Assembly (NCBI GenBank): GCA_002392835.1
Contig: DGHX01000127.1
Coordinates: forward strand, 1-16,801
DNA: 16,801 bases
Reading direction: 5' to 3'
DNA from: Prevotella sp. UBA3837
GTDB taxonomy: Bacteria > Bacteroidota > Bacteroidia > Bacteroidales > Bacteroidaceae
Shown here: one piece after another, positions 7,032 to 14,160 of the stretch
Numbering within the stretch: the stretch's first letter is position 1
How the letters are laid out: each line of letters starts with the position of its first letter
Translations under genes and position numbers: made by a program
Notes under the pieces: generated by a model
What the model saw: only the letters and a program-made list of their open reading frames with translations
What the model was told of the DNA's origin: nothing
Databases searched by the model: none

Positions 7032-7934
7032 ATGAACGTTAAGAAAAACTCGCTGAAGGCATGGATTCTTGCCGCGCGTCCCAAGACGCTGACAGGTGCC
7101 GCCGTGCCGGTGATGATCGGTCTGGCACTGGCCTGGGCCGACTGCCGCGACGGTGGGCTGCCGGACGCGTTCAGTCCGGTGGCAGCACTGTTGTGCCTGC
7201 TGTTTGCCTTTGTCATGCAGATTGATGCCAACTTGGTGAACGACTATGTTGACTTTGTGAAGGGCACCGACGACCGCTCAACCCGTCTGGGGCCCGAGCG
7301 CGCCTGTGCACAGGGATGGGTCAGCAGCCGGGCCATGCAGGTGGCCATAGCCGTCACCACGGCTGTGGCCTGCGCCGTGGGGCTGCCCCTTGTCTGCTTC
7401 GGCGGACCGTGGATGCTTGCCGTGGGGGCGCTGTGTGTGCTGTTTTGCTTTCTCTACACTACACATCTTTCTTATATGGGGCTGGGCGACGTGCTGGTGC
7501 TGCTGTTCTTCGGCCTCGTGCCCGTCTGCATCACCTATTTTCTGCAGTTGCACACCGTCACCGTGCAGGTCGTCGTCGCCTCGCTGGCCTGCGGCCTTGT
7601 CATCGACGCCCTGCTGCTGGTGAACAACTTCCGCGACCGCGACACCGACCGACAGGCTGGCAAACGGACACTGGTGGTGCGCATCGGGGCCACGGCCTCG
7701 CTCGGCTGCTATCTCGGCGTAGGTGTAGGCGCATGCCTCATGGGCCTCGTCTTCGCCTGCAACGGCCACCTGATGGCGTTTTTTCTGCCTCTTCTTTACC
7801 TTTTACTTCATGTGCTTACTTTCTTGAAGATGAAGAAGATATGGCAGGGACGTGAGTTGAATAAGTGTCTGGGCGAGACGGCACGAAACATCTTTATATA
7901 TGGGCTTCTTGTGGCCGTAGGCTTGCTGTTGTAG
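7032..7934 (+). CDS. menA: 1,4-dihydroxy-2-naphthoate polyprenyltransferase
   Basis: This 300-aa integral membrane prenyltransferase of the UbiA family attaches the polyprenyl tail to 1,4-dihydroxy-2-naphthoate in menaquinone synthesis. The two Mg-diphosphate-binding motifs are visible: NDYVDFVKGTDD (70-81) and NNFRDRDTDRQAGKRTL (198-214). About eight to nine hydrophobic helices span the rest. The N-terminal WILAARPKTL is typical of MenA. I chose ATG 7032 because it fits the family start and the promoter; upstream codons lie inside the promoter. No other men genes are in the window. It is followed after 11 nt by a GH25 gene that is probably cotranscribed. Confidence 0.93.
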   Translation: MNVKKNSLKAWILAARPKTLTGAAVPVMIGLALAWADCRDGGLPDAFSPVAALLCLLFAFVMQIDANLVNDYVDFVKGTDDRSTRLGPERACAQGWVSSRAMQVAIAVTTAVACAVGLPLVCFGGPWMLAVGALCVLFCFLYTTHLSYMGLGDVLVLLFFGLVPVCITYFLQLHTVTVQVVVASLACGLVIDALLLVNNFRDRDTDRQAGKRTLVVRIGATASLGCYLGVGVGACLMGLVFACNGHLMAFFLPLLYLLLHVLTFLKMKKIWQGRELNKCLGETARNIFIYGLLVAVGLLL

Positions 7935-7945
7935 AAGGAAAGAGC

Positions 7946-8803
7946 ATGGCAGCAAGGCAGTCATCACATAAAACATCATCGGCCCAGCGGCGACCGGCAG
8001 CCCGGCCGAGGCGTAAGTCTGCTTCGCGCAGGGGACGCCCGGGGCTGTGGCAGCGCGTCAGGAGGTGGCTGCCAGGCTGGCCAACGCTGCTGGGTGCAGT
8101 CATCGTGGGAGTCACCTGCTGGGTGCTTTACAAGACCTTGGTCGAGAAGGATGTGGATACAGCCTATTCGCCCCCGCCGGGCTACACCGTTCATGGCATC
8201 GACGTGAGCCACCACCAGGGCGACATCGACTGGGAGCTGCTGCGCAACCAAGGCAGCATAGACGGTCAGCCCCTGTCATTCGTCTTCATAAAAGCCACTG
8301 AGGGCAGCGACATGGTCGACCGCCGTTTCAGCCGTAACTTCAGCGAAGCCCGCAAGCATGGCATCATGCGAGGGGCCTATCACTTCTACCGCACGTCGGC
8401 ACCGGCAAAGGCGCAGGCCGAGCACTTCATACGCCATGTGACGCTGGAGCCGGGCGACCTGCCACCTGTGCTCGACGTGGAGGTGAAGCCCGCCGAGGTG
8501 GGGCAGGAGGAGCTGCGACAGGGCATACTGGAATGGCTGGTGCGCGTGGAGCAGCACTACCACGTAAAGCCCATCGTGTACACCTACCATGCCTTCCACC
8601 AGCAGTACATGAACGACTCGGTGTTCAACATCTACCCCTACTGGATAGCCCACTACTATGTCGACTCGGTGCGATACCGTGGCCCGTGGGCTTTCTGGCA
8701 GCACAGCGACGCCGGACTACTGCCCGGCATAAAGGGTGCCGTGGACCTCGACATCTTCCGAGGCAGCTACGATGAGCTGCGAAAACTGGTCATTGGCCAC
8801 TGA
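7946..8803 (+). CDS. Membrane-anchored GH25 lysozyme-like muramidase
   Basis: This 285-aa protein is predicted to cleave the MurNAc-GlcNAc bond of peptidoglycan. A strongly basic N-terminus (1-40, rich in Arg) is followed by one transmembrane helix (about 46-63); no cleavage site is evident, so it should stay anchored in the inner membrane with the enzyme in the periplasm. The GH25 domain (about 80-282) has GIDVSHHQG (84-92, Asp86), KATEG (116-120, Glu119), PVLDVEV (174-180, Asp177 and Glu179) and AVDLDIF (265-271), so the usual acidic active-site residues are all present. The start at 7946 has an upstream AAGGAAAGAG purine run. It is 11 nt after menA. Confidence 0.9.
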   Translation: MAARQSSHKTSSAQRRPAARPRRKSASRRGRPGLWQRVRRWLPGWPTLLGAVIVGVTCWVLYKTLVEKDVDTAYSPPPGYTVHGIDVSHHQGDIDWELLRNQGSIDGQPLSFVFIKATEGSDMVDRRFSRNFSEARKHGIMRGAYHFYRTSAPAKAQAEHFIRHVTLEPGDLPPVLDVEVKPAEVGQEELRQGILEWLVRVEQHYHVKPIVYTYHAFHQQYMNDSVFNIYPYWIAHYYVDSVRYRGPWAFWQHSDAGLLPGIKGAVDLDIFRGSYDELRKLVIGH

Positions 8804-8826
8804 CACTGCTGTTTTCTTTGCAAAAG

Positions 8827-8858
8827 TTTGCATATTCGCCGTTCTTTTCGTACCTTTG
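8827..8858 (+). promoter_or_regulatory. Promoter of fabD
   Basis: TTTG (8827-8830), 20 nt, TACCTTTG (8851-8858), a perfect match to the Bacteroidota consensus, lying about 39 nt before the fabD ATG. Confidence 0.83.
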
Positions 8859-8896
8859 CACCCGCAAATTGACATTAGTTATAAAAAAGAAAGGAA

Positions 8897-9787
8897 ATGA
8901 AAGCATTTGTATTCCCCGGACAGGGGGCACAGTTCGTAGGCATGGGCAAAGACCTCTACGACAACAACAGCACCGCAAAGGAACTTTTTGAACAGGCTAA
9001 CGCCATACTGGGCTACCGCATCACCGACATCATGTTCAGTGGTACCGATGACGACCTGAAGCAGACGAAGGTCACTCAGCCCGCCGTCTTCCTTCACTCG
9101 GTCATCTCGGCCAAGTGCATGGGCGACGCCTTCCAGCCCCAGATGACCGCCGGTCACTCGCTGGGCGAGTTCTCGGCCCTGGTGGCTGCCGGTGCACTGT
9201 CGTTTGAGGATGGCCTGCGCCTGGTCTACGCCCGTGCCATGGCCATGCAGAAGGCCTGCGAGGCACAGCCCTCGACCATGGCCGCCATCATCGGCCTTGC
9301 CGACGAGAAGGTGGAGGAGATTTGCGCCGCAGTGTCGCAGATGGGTAAGGGCGTCGTCGTGCCTGCCAACTATAACAACCCCGGCCAGCTGGTCATCAGC
9401 GGAAACATCGAGGCCGTGGCCGAGGCCTGCGAGCAGCTGAAGGCTGCCGGTGCCAAGCGCGCACTGCCCCTGAAGGTGGGCGGAGCCTTCCACTCGCCTC
9501 TGATGCAGCCTGCCAAGGACGAGCTGCAGGCCGCCATCGAGAAGACGCAGTTTGCCACGCCGCAGTGCCCCGTCTACCAGAACGTTGACGGACGGCCGCA
9601 CACCGACCCTGCCGAGATCAAGCAGAACCTCATAGCACAGCTCACCAGCAGCGTGCGCTGGACGCAGTGCGTGCAGTCGATGATTGCCGACGGCGCCACC
9701 GACTTCACCGAGTGCGGACCGGGCAAGGCGCTGCAGGGCATGATAGCAAAGATAAGCAAAGAGGTGACAGCCCATGGCATCGAATAA
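8897..9787 (+). CDS. fabD: Malonyl-CoA:ACP transacylase
   Basis: This 296-aa cytoplasmic enzyme transfers malonyl groups from CoA to acyl carrier protein to supply fatty acid elongation. The nucleophile elbow GHSLGEFSAL (86-95) holds Ser88. Arg113 in YARAMAMQ binds the malonyl carboxylate, and His199 in AFHSPLM is the catalytic base. FPGQGAQ (6-12) and GPGKAL (274-279) are further family marks. The length is close to the usual 300-310 aa. An ATG preceded by GAAAGGAA fits the start. The gene has its own promoter, with no other fab genes beside it, and its 3' end overlaps the downstream GH13 gene by 14 nt. Confidence 0.96.
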   Translation: MKAFVFPGQGAQFVGMGKDLYDNNSTAKELFEQANAILGYRITDIMFSGTDDDLKQTKVTQPAVFLHSVISAKCMGDAFQPQMTAGHSLGEFSALVAAGALSFEDGLRLVYARAMAMQKACEAQPSTMAAIIGLADEKVEEICAAVSQMGKGVVVPANYNNPGQLVISGNIEAVAEACEQLKAAGAKRALPLKVGGAFHSPLMQPAKDELQAAIEKTQFATPQCPVYQNVDGRPHTDPAEIKQNLIAQLTSSVRWTQCVQSMIADGATDFTECGPGKALQGMIAKISKEVTAHGIE

Positions 9788-11429
9788 AATCATCATCTAC
9801 CAGGTTTTTACGCGTCTGTATGGCAATGGCTGTCAGACGCGTAAACCTTTTGGCACCATCGACGAGAACGGCTGCGGAAAGTTCAACGACTTCACACCCT
9901 CGGTGCTGAAGCGCATACGGCAGATGGGTGCCAGCCATGTGTGGTACACCGGAGTGCTGCGCCATGCCACCATGACCGACTACAGTTCCTACGGCATACC
10001 ACGCCAGCACCCCGCCGTGGTGAAGGGGAGGGCAGGCTCGCCCTACGCCATCACCGACTACTACGACGTAGACCCCGACCTGGCCGTCAGCGTGGAGCAT
10101 CGCATGGAGGAATTCCTCAAACTGGTGAACCGCACACACCGCGCCGGTCTGAAGATGATCATCGACTTCGTGCCCAACCATGTGGCGCGGCAGTATTGCA
10201 GCATAGCCAAGCCCGAGGGCGTGCACGACCTGGGACAGGACGACAACCCGGCTGAGGGCTTCAATCCGCAGAACAACTTCTACTACTGTCCGGGGCAAGC
10301 CTTCACTCCCTATTTCGATTTGTATCATGGCGAGAAGGAGCCCTACGCCGAGATGCCCGCAAAGGCCACCGGCAACGACTGTTTCCACAACGCCCCCGGT
10401 CAGAATGACTGGTATGAGACGGTGAAACTCAACTACGGCGTTGACTACTATGCAGGCCGTGTGGGCCACTTCAGCCCTGTGCCCGACACATGGCACAAGA
10501 TGCTGCACATCCTGCTCTACTGGGCAGGAAAAGGCGTCGACGGCTTCCGCTGCGACATGGCCGAGATGGTCCCTGTCGAGTTCTGGCACTGGGCTACGCA
10601 GCAGGTGAAGGAGCAACATCCCGACATCGTCTTCATAGGTGAGGTGTACAATCCCCAGCAGTACCGCAGCTATCTGGCCGCTGGCTTCGACTATCTCTAC
10701 GACAAGGTGGGCATGTACGACGCCCTCATTGACGTGCTGTGCCACCGCCGTGACACCGGGGCCATTACGTGGGCCTGGCAGCAGACCGATGACATCAGGC
10801 AGCACATGCTCTATTTCTTGGAGAACCACGACGAGCAGCGCCTGGCCAGCAGCTTCATCCTTGGCCCCGACGGCAGTCGCGCGCTGCCGGCACTGGTTGT
10901 GGCAGCCTTGCTGCAGCAGGGGCCCTTCATGCTCTACGCCGGACAGGAATGGGGCGAGCAGGGCATGGATGCCGAGGGCTTCAGCGGATGCGACGGTCGT
11001 ACCACCATCTTCGACTACTGGGCACTGTCAGCACAGCGCGAAGGTCCTCTGGCCAACTACTATCAGCGGGTGCTGGACATTGCACGCACGCAGCCGGCCG
11101 TAGCCGATGGCGCCATGTTCGACCTGATGTATGTGAATGCTGACTACCGGCGACAGTATGCCTTCCTGCGTGCCGTAAAGGGTGCAACGTCCAAGCAAAC
11201 CCGGCGTGCGCCCTTCCTGCTGGTGGTGGCCAACTTCGATGACCAAGCCGTCAGCATGTCGCTGCGCCTGCCTGCTCATGCCTTCGACTATCTTGACTTG
11301 CCCGAGGGGCGCATAGAGTGTACAGACCTGCTCAGCGGCAACTCCATGGACCTCACTTTGCAGCGCGATGGTGAGGTGAGGCTCGAGCTGCCGCCACGGG
11401 GATCGCTGGTGCTGGAATGCCACAAATAA
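9774..11429 (+). CDS. Cytoplasmic GH13 alpha-amylase family enzyme
   Basis: This 551-aa glycoside hydrolase has all four GH13 regions: DFVPNHV (131-137), GFRCDMAEM (257-265) with nucleophile Asp261, GEVYN (289-293) with acid/base Glu290, and FLENHDEQR (348-356) with Asp353. A beta-sandwich C-terminal domain (about 475-550) follows the barrel. There is no signal peptide, unlike the secreted starch-utilisation amylases of this phylum, so it probably acts on internal alpha-glucans such as glycogen or maltodextrin. The exact specificity is not readable. It begins inside fabD (14-nt overlap), indicating translational coupling. The next gene downstream, tatD, is convergent. Confidence 0.92.
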   Translation: MASNKIIIYQVFTRLYGNGCQTRKPFGTIDENGCGKFNDFTPSVLKRIRQMGASHVWYTGVLRHATMTDYSSYGIPRQHPAVVKGRAGSPYAITDYYDVDPDLAVSVEHRMEEFLKLVNRTHRAGLKMIIDFVPNHVARQYCSIAKPEGVHDLGQDDNPAEGFNPQNNFYYCPGQAFTPYFDLYHGEKEPYAEMPAKATGNDCFHNAPGQNDWYETVKLNYGVDYYAGRVGHFSPVPDTWHKMLHILLYWAGKGVDGFRCDMAEMVPVEFWHWATQQVKEQHPDIVFIGEVYNPQQYRSYLAAGFDYLYDKVGMYDALIDVLCHRRDTGAITWAWQQTDDIRQHMLYFLENHDEQRLASSFILGPDGSRALPALVVAALLQQGPFMLYAGQEWGEQGMDAEGFSGCDGRTTIFDYWALSAQREGPLANYYQRVLDIARTQPAVADGAMFDLMYVNADYRRQYAFLRAVKGATSKQTRRAPFLLVVANFDDQAVSMSLRLPAHAFDYLDLPEGRIECTDLLSGNSMDLTLQRDGEVRLELPPRGSLVLECHK

Positions 11430-11440
11430 AAGTACTCAAC

Positions 11441-11491
11441 TTTCACTTCTTTCACTCCCCTTTCACTCCTTTCACTCCCCTTTCACTCCCC
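11441..11491. repeat. TTTCACTCC tandem repeat between GH13 and tatD
   Basis: Five consecutive units of TTTCACTCC with 9-nt and 11-nt forms alternate, giving a 20-nt higher-order period. The repeat runs from the short intergenic gap into the tatD coding end (minus strand), where it encodes GVKGE and the TGA stop. No hairpin is formed, so it is not an intrinsic terminator. Confidence 0.85.
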
Positions 11492-12290
11492 GGAAGATGC
11501 GGCAAGCTGTGGCATTCGTGGTTTGGGCCACCTCCTCCTCGCTCACGTCGTAGGCTTCGGCCAGTCGGGTGATGATGTGTCGCACGTATGCGCTCTCGTT
11601 GCGCTTGCCACGCATGGGTACAGGAGCCATGTAAGGGGCGTCGGTCTCGAGTACCAGCCTGGTGAGCGGTACGTGGGCAGGAAGGACTTCGGGCAGGTGG
11701 CTCTTCTTAAAGGTGAAGACGCCGCCTATGCCCAGTACGAAGTTGCTGAACTGCAGCAGTTCGGCAGCTTCGTGCTCATTTCCGGTGAAGCAATGGAACA
11801 CGCCGCCTGGCAGGTCGCGCTCGTAGCGGCGCATGAGCCTGACCATCTCGTTCTGAGCCTTCCGGCAGTGAATCATCAGTGGCAGCCGGGTCTCTGCTGA
11901 CCACTGCAGCTGCTCGTCGAAGGCTGCCAGCTGCTCGTTCTCGAACTCGCGGCTCCAGTAGTAGTCCAGCCCCACCTCGCCGATAGCGATGGGAGTTTGG
12001 GTGGAGGGTGACGGGTCGAGGGTGGAGGGTGACGGGAGGAGGGCTTTGATGTCGGCCAGCTGCGCTTGCCAGTCGGCGCGTACCTCCTCGGGGTGCAGTC
12101 CCACCATGGGGTAGAGGAAATGGGGATGCTGCTGGCAGAGCTGCAGGATGCGTCGCGACGACGTCAGGTCAATGGCGGGCACGAGAATGGCCCGGCAGCC
12201 CGCCTGGCGTGCCCGTGCTATGACGTCCTCCCTGTCGTCGTTGAACTCCTCGCCGTCGACGTGCGCATGTGTGTCTATGTAAGTCATCAT
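11472..12290 (-). CDS. tatD: TatD-family metal-dependent hydrolase/DNase
   Basis: This 272-aa TIM-barrel protein has the family metal ligands: DTHAHVD (6-12), GLHPEE (64-69), GEVGLDYYW (104-112, Glu105), IHCRKA and ETDAPYMAP near the C-terminus. TatD-type enzymes hydrolyse phosphodiester bonds in DNA and have 3'-5' exonuclease activity. An unusual segment at 85-100 (PSPSTLD/PSPSTQT) is a 7-residue duplication encoded by a 21-bp DNA minisatellite; it sits between the second and third metal motifs, probably in a surface loop, and explains the slightly long size (family about 255-265). The start is 12290, with an adjacent Met at 12287 as an alternative. It follows the polyprenyl synthase gene by 3 nt in a tonB-led operon. 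Confidence 0.92.
   Translation of the reverse strand: MMTYIDTHAHVDGEEFNDDREDVIARARQAGCRAILVPAIDLTSSRRILQLCQQHPHFLYPMVGLHPEEVRADWQAQLADIKALLPSPSTLDPSPSTQTPIAIGEVGLDYYWSREFENEQLAAFDEQLQWSAETRLPLMIHCRKAQNEMVRLMRRYERDLPGGVFHCFTGNEHEAAELLQFSNFVLGIGGVFTFKKSHLPEVLPAHVPLTRLVLETDAPYMAPVPMRGKRNESAYVRHIITRLAEAYDVSEEEVAQTTNATACRIFRGVKGE
11999..12036. repeat. 21-bp in-frame minisatellite inside tatD
   Basis: The 17-nt sequence GGGTGGAGGGTGACGGG occurs at 11999-12015 and again at 12020-12036, a 21-nt period that keeps the tatD frame and encodes the duplicated PSPST motif. Confidence 0.85.
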
Positions 12291-12293
12291 GAG

Positions 12294-13271
12294 CTAATAC
12301 TGTCGGTTCATCATCTTGGCGGTGTAGCGCATCAGCTCTGCCTTGCGCCCAGCGCTGACGCTGACCTGGTCGAGAAGCTGCTGGGCCGTCTCGAAGTAGT
12401 GGCGTATCTTCTGTTCGCACAGCTGCCTGATGCCGATGGCGTCGTACAGACGTGTCACGGCGGCTATCTTCTCCTGTCGGTCGAAGCTGGTGGCCGTTAT
12501 CCAGCTGTTCAGCTCGGCTCGCTGGGCATCGTTGGCACGGTTCATGGCGTTGATGAGCATGTAGGTCTTCTTGTTCGACAGAATGTCGCCGCCGATGGCT
12601 TTTCCGAAGACGGCGGGATCGCCGTACACGTCGAGCAGGTCGTCCTGCAGCTGGAAGGCCAGTCCTATGTGCTCGCCAAAGCGGTAGAGCAGGTCGGCGT
12701 CGGCTGCCGGGGCGTCGCCCATGATGGCTCCCATCTTCAGTGCGCAGGCCAGCAGTACGCTGGTCTTCAGGCGTATCATCTCAATGTATTCCTCCTCGGT
12801 GACGTCGTTGCGCGTTTCAAAGTCGATGTCGTATTGCTGTCCTTCGTCAATCTCGAGGGCTGTCTCGGTGAAGAGGCCCATCACCTGTGGCAGGTGCTTT
12901 GGGTCGCAGCGCTGCATGTACTGGAAGGCCAGCACCAGCATGTTGTCGCCCGAGAGTATGGCGGTGTTGTCGTTCCAGCGCTTGTGCACCGTCTGGTGTC
13001 CGCGCCGCAGGTCGGCCTGGTCCATCAGGTCATCGTGCAGCAGCGTGAAGTTGTGGTAGGTCTCCAGTGCCAGCGCCTGCATCATGATGTCGGCGGGCTC
13101 TTCGCGGAAGAGGTTGTAGCTGAGCAGCATGAGCACGGGTCGTATGCGCTTTCCTCCTAATGCGAGCACATACTGTATGGGGGCGTAGAGCGACTGTGGC
13201 TGCCGGTCGTAGGGCAGGGCTTCGAGTGCGTCGTTCACCCTTTTCAATAGTTCTTCGGCTGAATAGTTCAT
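12294..13271 (-). CDS. Polyprenyl diphosphate synthase, short-chain type
   Basis: This 325-aa trans-isoprenyl diphosphate synthase condenses isopentenyl diphosphate units. Both aspartate-rich motifs are present: DDLMD (80-84, followed by QADLRRG) and DDLLD (210-214). GGKRIRP (39-45) binds substrate. Residue -5 from the first motif is Phe75 (HNFTLLHDD); an aromatic residue here is known to limit chain length to about C15-C20, so it more likely makes farnesyl or geranylgeranyl diphosphate than the long menaquinone tail. The first motif lacks the two-residue insertion typical of bacterial IspA. Chain length is therefore inferred. It is the middle gene of tonB-synthase-tatD with tight spacing (18 and 3 nt). 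Confidence 0.9.
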   Translation of the reverse strand: MNYSAEELLKRVNDALEALPYDRQPQSLYAPIQYVLALGGKRIRPVLMLLSYNLFREEPADIMMQALALETYHNFTLLHDDLMDQADLRRGHQTVHKRWNDNTAILSGDNMLVLAFQYMQRCDPKHLPQVMGLFTETALEIDEGQQYDIDFETRNDVTEEEYIEMIRLKTSVLLACALKMGAIMGDAPAADADLLYRFGEHIGLAFQLQDDLLDVYGDPAVFGKAIGGDILSNKKTYMLINAMNRANDAQRAELNSWITATSFDRQEKIAAVTRLYDAIGIRQLCEQKIRHYFETAQQLLDQVSVSAGRKAELMRYTAKMMNRQY

Positions 13272-13289
13272 ATCGTAATGGTTGTTTTT

Positions 13290-13991
13290 TTATATTCTGA
13301 ACACGACGGGGATGCACACCTTTGTGCGGCAGGGCTCGCCGTTGAGCACGCCAGCCGTCCATCGTGGCATGGAGCGCAGCACGCGCAGCACCTCGGCATC
13401 GCAGAGCGGATGCAGCTTGCCGACGATGTTCACGTCGGTGATGGAGCCGTCTTTGTTCACGATGAACTCTGCCACCACGCGCCCCGTCAGCTTCTGTTCC
13501 TCCAGTTGCTTGGGGTATTTCAGGTTGCGTGTGAGCCACTTCATGAACTCCACGGGCCCTCCCGGGAACTGGGGCACGTCCTCCACCACTTTCAGGCTCT
13601 GCACCTCGTCGTCGGGAGGTGGTGGCGGCTCCAGGCTGCCTTCCTCGGTGTCCAGTGCCTCCATGTCGTCATCGGCCTCGGTCTCCACCGGTTCGTCGTC
13701 CTGCATCATCTCCTGCTGCTGTTCCTCTTCCTCCACCACTACAATCTTCGTCTCAGGCTTCGGCTCGGCCTTTGGGGCCAGCATCAGCTCCTTCTCCTCC
13801 TGCAGCATCGGGGGCAGCTCCATTTCGCTATCGAGGTGTGCCAGCAGCTCGGGGTCGTCGAGGGGGTCGTCGGGGGCGGGGGCATATTCCAGCGCCACGA
13901 AGACGCAGGCCAGCGCCACCACCAGGCCCGTCAGCAGGCGCTGGGTGCGGCGGCCTTCCAGGTCGGCGGCTTTGCTCTTCTTGACTTCCAT
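13290..13991 (-). CDS. tonB: TonB-family energy transducer with acidic linker
   Basis: This 233-aa protein has a short basic cytoplasmic N-terminus, one transmembrane helix (about 18-36), a periplasmic linker and a C-terminal TonB domain (about 145-233) with YPKQLEEQKLTGRVVAEFIV, NKDGSITDV, a DAEVLRVLRSMPRW stretch and a final FRI. TonB couples the proton-motive force, with ExbB/ExbD, to outer membrane transport. The linker (40-140) is unusual: it is strongly acidic (runs of Glu/Asp at 87-128) with a PPPPP at 122-126, not the classical Pro-Lys repeat. No exbB or exbD lies nearby. It leads an operon with the polyprenyl synthase and tatD. Which receptor it serves is unknown. Confidence 0.9.
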   Translation of the reverse strand: MEVKKSKAADLEGRRTQRLLTGLVVALACVFVALEYAPAPDDPLDDPELLAHLDSEMELPPMLQEEKELMLAPKAEPKPETKIVVVEEEEQQQEMMQDDEPVETEADDDMEALDTEEGSLEPPPPPDDEVQSLKVVEDVPQFPGGPVEFMKWLTRNLKYPKQLEEQKLTGRVVAEFIVNKDGSITDVNIVGKLHPLCDAEVLRVLRSMPRWTAGVLNGEPCRTKVCIPVVFRI

Positions 13992-14078
13992 CGTCTATCG
14001 GGGAGAATAATGTGTTTTAGCATCCTCCCTTTTACAATAATCTTAGCTGAAAATCGTTAATATTACGAAATCCATGTG

Positions 14079-14086
14079 CAAAATTA
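14079..14086 (-). promoter_or_regulatory. Candidate -7 element for the tonB operon
   Basis: TAATTTTG on the minus strand matches TAnnTTTG, about 88 nt upstream of the tonB ATG. No clear TTTG is found 20 nt upstream, so confidence is limited. Confidence 0.4.
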
Positions 14087-14091
14087 CAATA

Positions 14092-14124
14092 TAATTCATA
14101 ATTCGGCCTCCGTAATTCATAATT
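14092..14124. repeat. Duplicated TAATTCATAATT
   Basis: The 12-mer occurs at 14092-14103 and 14113-14124, 21 nt apart, in the AT-rich gap between divergent tonB and porQ. It could be a pair of operator sites or a simple spacer duplication. Confidence 0.75.
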
Positions 14125-14130
14125 ATTTTC

Positions 14131-14138
14131 TATCTTTG
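14131..14138 (+). promoter_or_regulatory. -7 element for porQ
   Basis: TATCTTTG matches the Bacteroidota -7 consensus 23 nt before the porQ ATG. The expected -33 position (14107-14110, CCTC) does not match, so this promoter may need an activator. Confidence 0.6.
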
Positions 14139-14160
14139 CACTGTTTTTTAGATTATTTAG

